Assembly: GCA_013696425.1 (NCBI GenBank)
Contig: JACCYP010000032.1
Location: 1 to 7,394, forward strand
Direction of reading: 5' to 3'
Source: Thermoleophilaceae bacterium
GTDB lineage: Bacteria > Actinomycetota > Thermoleophilia > Solirubrobacterales > Thermoleophilaceae
DNA: 7,394 bases
Shown: positions 6,577 to 7,394 of the stretch, piece by piece
How positions within the stretch are numbered: the stretch's first letter is position 1
How the letters are laid out: each line of letters starts with the position of its first letter
Notes under the pieces: generated by a model
Databases searched by the model: none
Told to the model about the DNA's origin: nothing
What the model saw: the letters and a program-made list of their open reading frames with translations, nothing else
Translations under genes and position numbers: made by a program

Positions 6577-7394
6577 CTTTCTCCGATGCTGGTCTTGGCG
6601 GAGCCATTGGCAGTGCCAGCCCGCTTTCCAGCCCTCTCGAGCAGGTCCGGCAGCGCGCGCAGCCTCAGCGTCTTCTTGGCGGCGGTGGCGGATGTGGTCT
6701 GCTGCCCGGCGGCAGCCGGGCCGGTGTCGGCCGTCAGGTCCGGCGGCTGCTGGGTACCGCAGGGCACGTCCGGCCGGAACGGCGGCAGGTTGGCCGTGTA
6801 GCGCGGGCGCGAGCCGAGCAGCGGCTCGGAGGTGAGCCCCACCACCGGCTCGGTGAACGAGGGCGCCTGGCCGAAGGTCACGACCTGGTCGCCGGCACCC
6901 GCGTGGTAGCGCACCGCCGGGCCGTTGCCGTCGAAGTTCTGGGACGCGCTCGCGAGGCCCGTGAGCCCGTAGAGCAGCTCGCGGTACACGGGCTCACCGC
7001 TGGAATGGGGTGGGTCCTCGACGGGCTTCTTGAGCGTCGGCACCGCGTTGGTGCGCAGGCACTCGGTGACGGGCGTGACCTGATCGAAGAGCTGCACCAG
7101 CCGCGGGGCGAGCGAGGCCAGCGTGCGCTGGGCGGGCTCGAGCTGGTCGAGGAGCGCCGGCAGCTCATGCCGCCCGAGCAGCTTCTGGACCTCGAGCAGC
7201 ACCGGGTTGGCGAGCTTCAGAGTCTCCGGCGCGGCACGCAGGCCTGGGCGCGCCTCCCGGGTGAACGCGCGCGCCGGCGGAATCGTCTCGTTGATCGACG
7301 CCAGAGTCGGGCCCGCCTCGCCGAGCACGCCGTCGAGGCCGCGCACCGAGCTGCTGAGTGCCCGCCGCTCGGAGGCGAGCGCGCGGGTGGTGGC
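6573..7394 (-). CDS. Mce-family protein, C-terminal 273 residues (5' end outside window)
   Basis: The frame is open through the window edge, so the N-terminus, membrane segment and MlaD domain are not seen; a GTG at 7346 is an internal valine, not a start. Seen: the end of the leucine-rich helical region, then a TECL segment, the stretch QNFDGNGPAVRY typical of actinobacterial Mce C-termini, and a second cysteine in DVPCGTQQ. The last 50 or so residues are a low-complexity tail rich in Ala, Thr, Lys and Arg (TTSATAAKKTLRLR) that its two neighbours lack. It overlaps the next Mce gene by four bases. The assignment rests on the C-terminal motifs and the two full Mce genes downstream; the YrbE-like permease genes usually found at the head of mce operons should lie further upstream, outside the window. 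Confidence 0.88.
   Translation of the reverse strand, partial: ATTRALASERRALSSSVRGLDGVLGEAGPTLASINETIPPARAFTREARPGLRAAPETLKLANPVLLEVQKLLGRHELPALLDQLEPAQRTLASLAPRLVQLFDQVTPVTECLRTNAVPTLKKPVEDPPHSSGEPVYRELLYGLTGLASASQNFDGNGPAVRYHAGAGDQVVTFGQAPSFTEPVVGLTSEPLLGSRPRYTANLPPFRPDVPCGTQQPPDLTADTGPAAAGQQTTSATAAKKTLRLRALPDLLERAGKRAGTANGSAKTSIGER
6581..6584 (-). promoter_or_regulatory. Ribosome binding site (GGAG) deciding the GTG start at 6576
   Basis: GGAG at 6584-6581 is followed by four bases (AAAG) and the GTG at 6576. It lies inside the last codons of the upstream Mce gene, supports the GTG rather than the later in-frame ATG (residue 11, which would remove the basic N-terminus before the membrane segment), and lets ribosomes reinitiate after the overlapping stop. 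Confidence 0.5.

Overview
The window is high-GC bacterial DNA with strongly GC-biased third codon positions, GTG starts and 4-bp gene overlaps. Together with three tandem Mce-type genes and a hydrolase-cyclase fusion of the Mycobacterium Rv1900c type, this suggests an actinobacterium. My best guess is the Thermoleophilia/Solirubrobacterales side, but that rests on protein flavour and cannot be proven here.

Left part (1-3695): a minus-strand pair encodes a zinc-free quinone-oxidoreductase-like MDR protein (1428-475), followed with a GTGA overlap by an alpha/beta hydrolase cut off by the window edge (478-1). Thirty bases away, on the plus strand, lies a PfkB-family kinase (1459-2379), then a protein fusing an alpha/beta hydrolase to a class III nucleotide cyclase (2421-3695, very probably starting upstream at a CTG). 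The 30-bp divergent gap has no usable Shine-Dalgarno site. It carries two overlapping TANNNT -10-like boxes, each 10 nt from its ATG, which looks like a bidirectional, near-leaderless promoter.

Middle (3696-3906): a convergent gap with no complete gene. It holds a long interrupted hairpin at 3854-3899, seven bases past the end of the Mce operon and likely its terminator. It also holds a stretch at 3722-3853 that looks protein-coding on the minus strand but has no start, possibly a gene remnant.

Right part (3907-7394): three tightly packed minus-strand Mce/MlaD genes, the 3' end of a larger mce operon whose beginning (probably YrbE permeases and more Mce subunits) lies beyond the window. Each product ends in an extracytoplasmic tail with exactly two cysteines. 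In mce systems several such subunits assemble into one helical tube that carries lipid between an ABC-type permease and the cell exterior.

I found no RNA gene, insertion sequence, CRISPR array or obvious new system. The points most worth a second look are the symmetric divergent promoter, the probable CTG start and altered active site of the hydrolase-cyclase, the cysteine pairs of the Mce proteins, and the hairpin plus coding-like remnant in the convergent gap.
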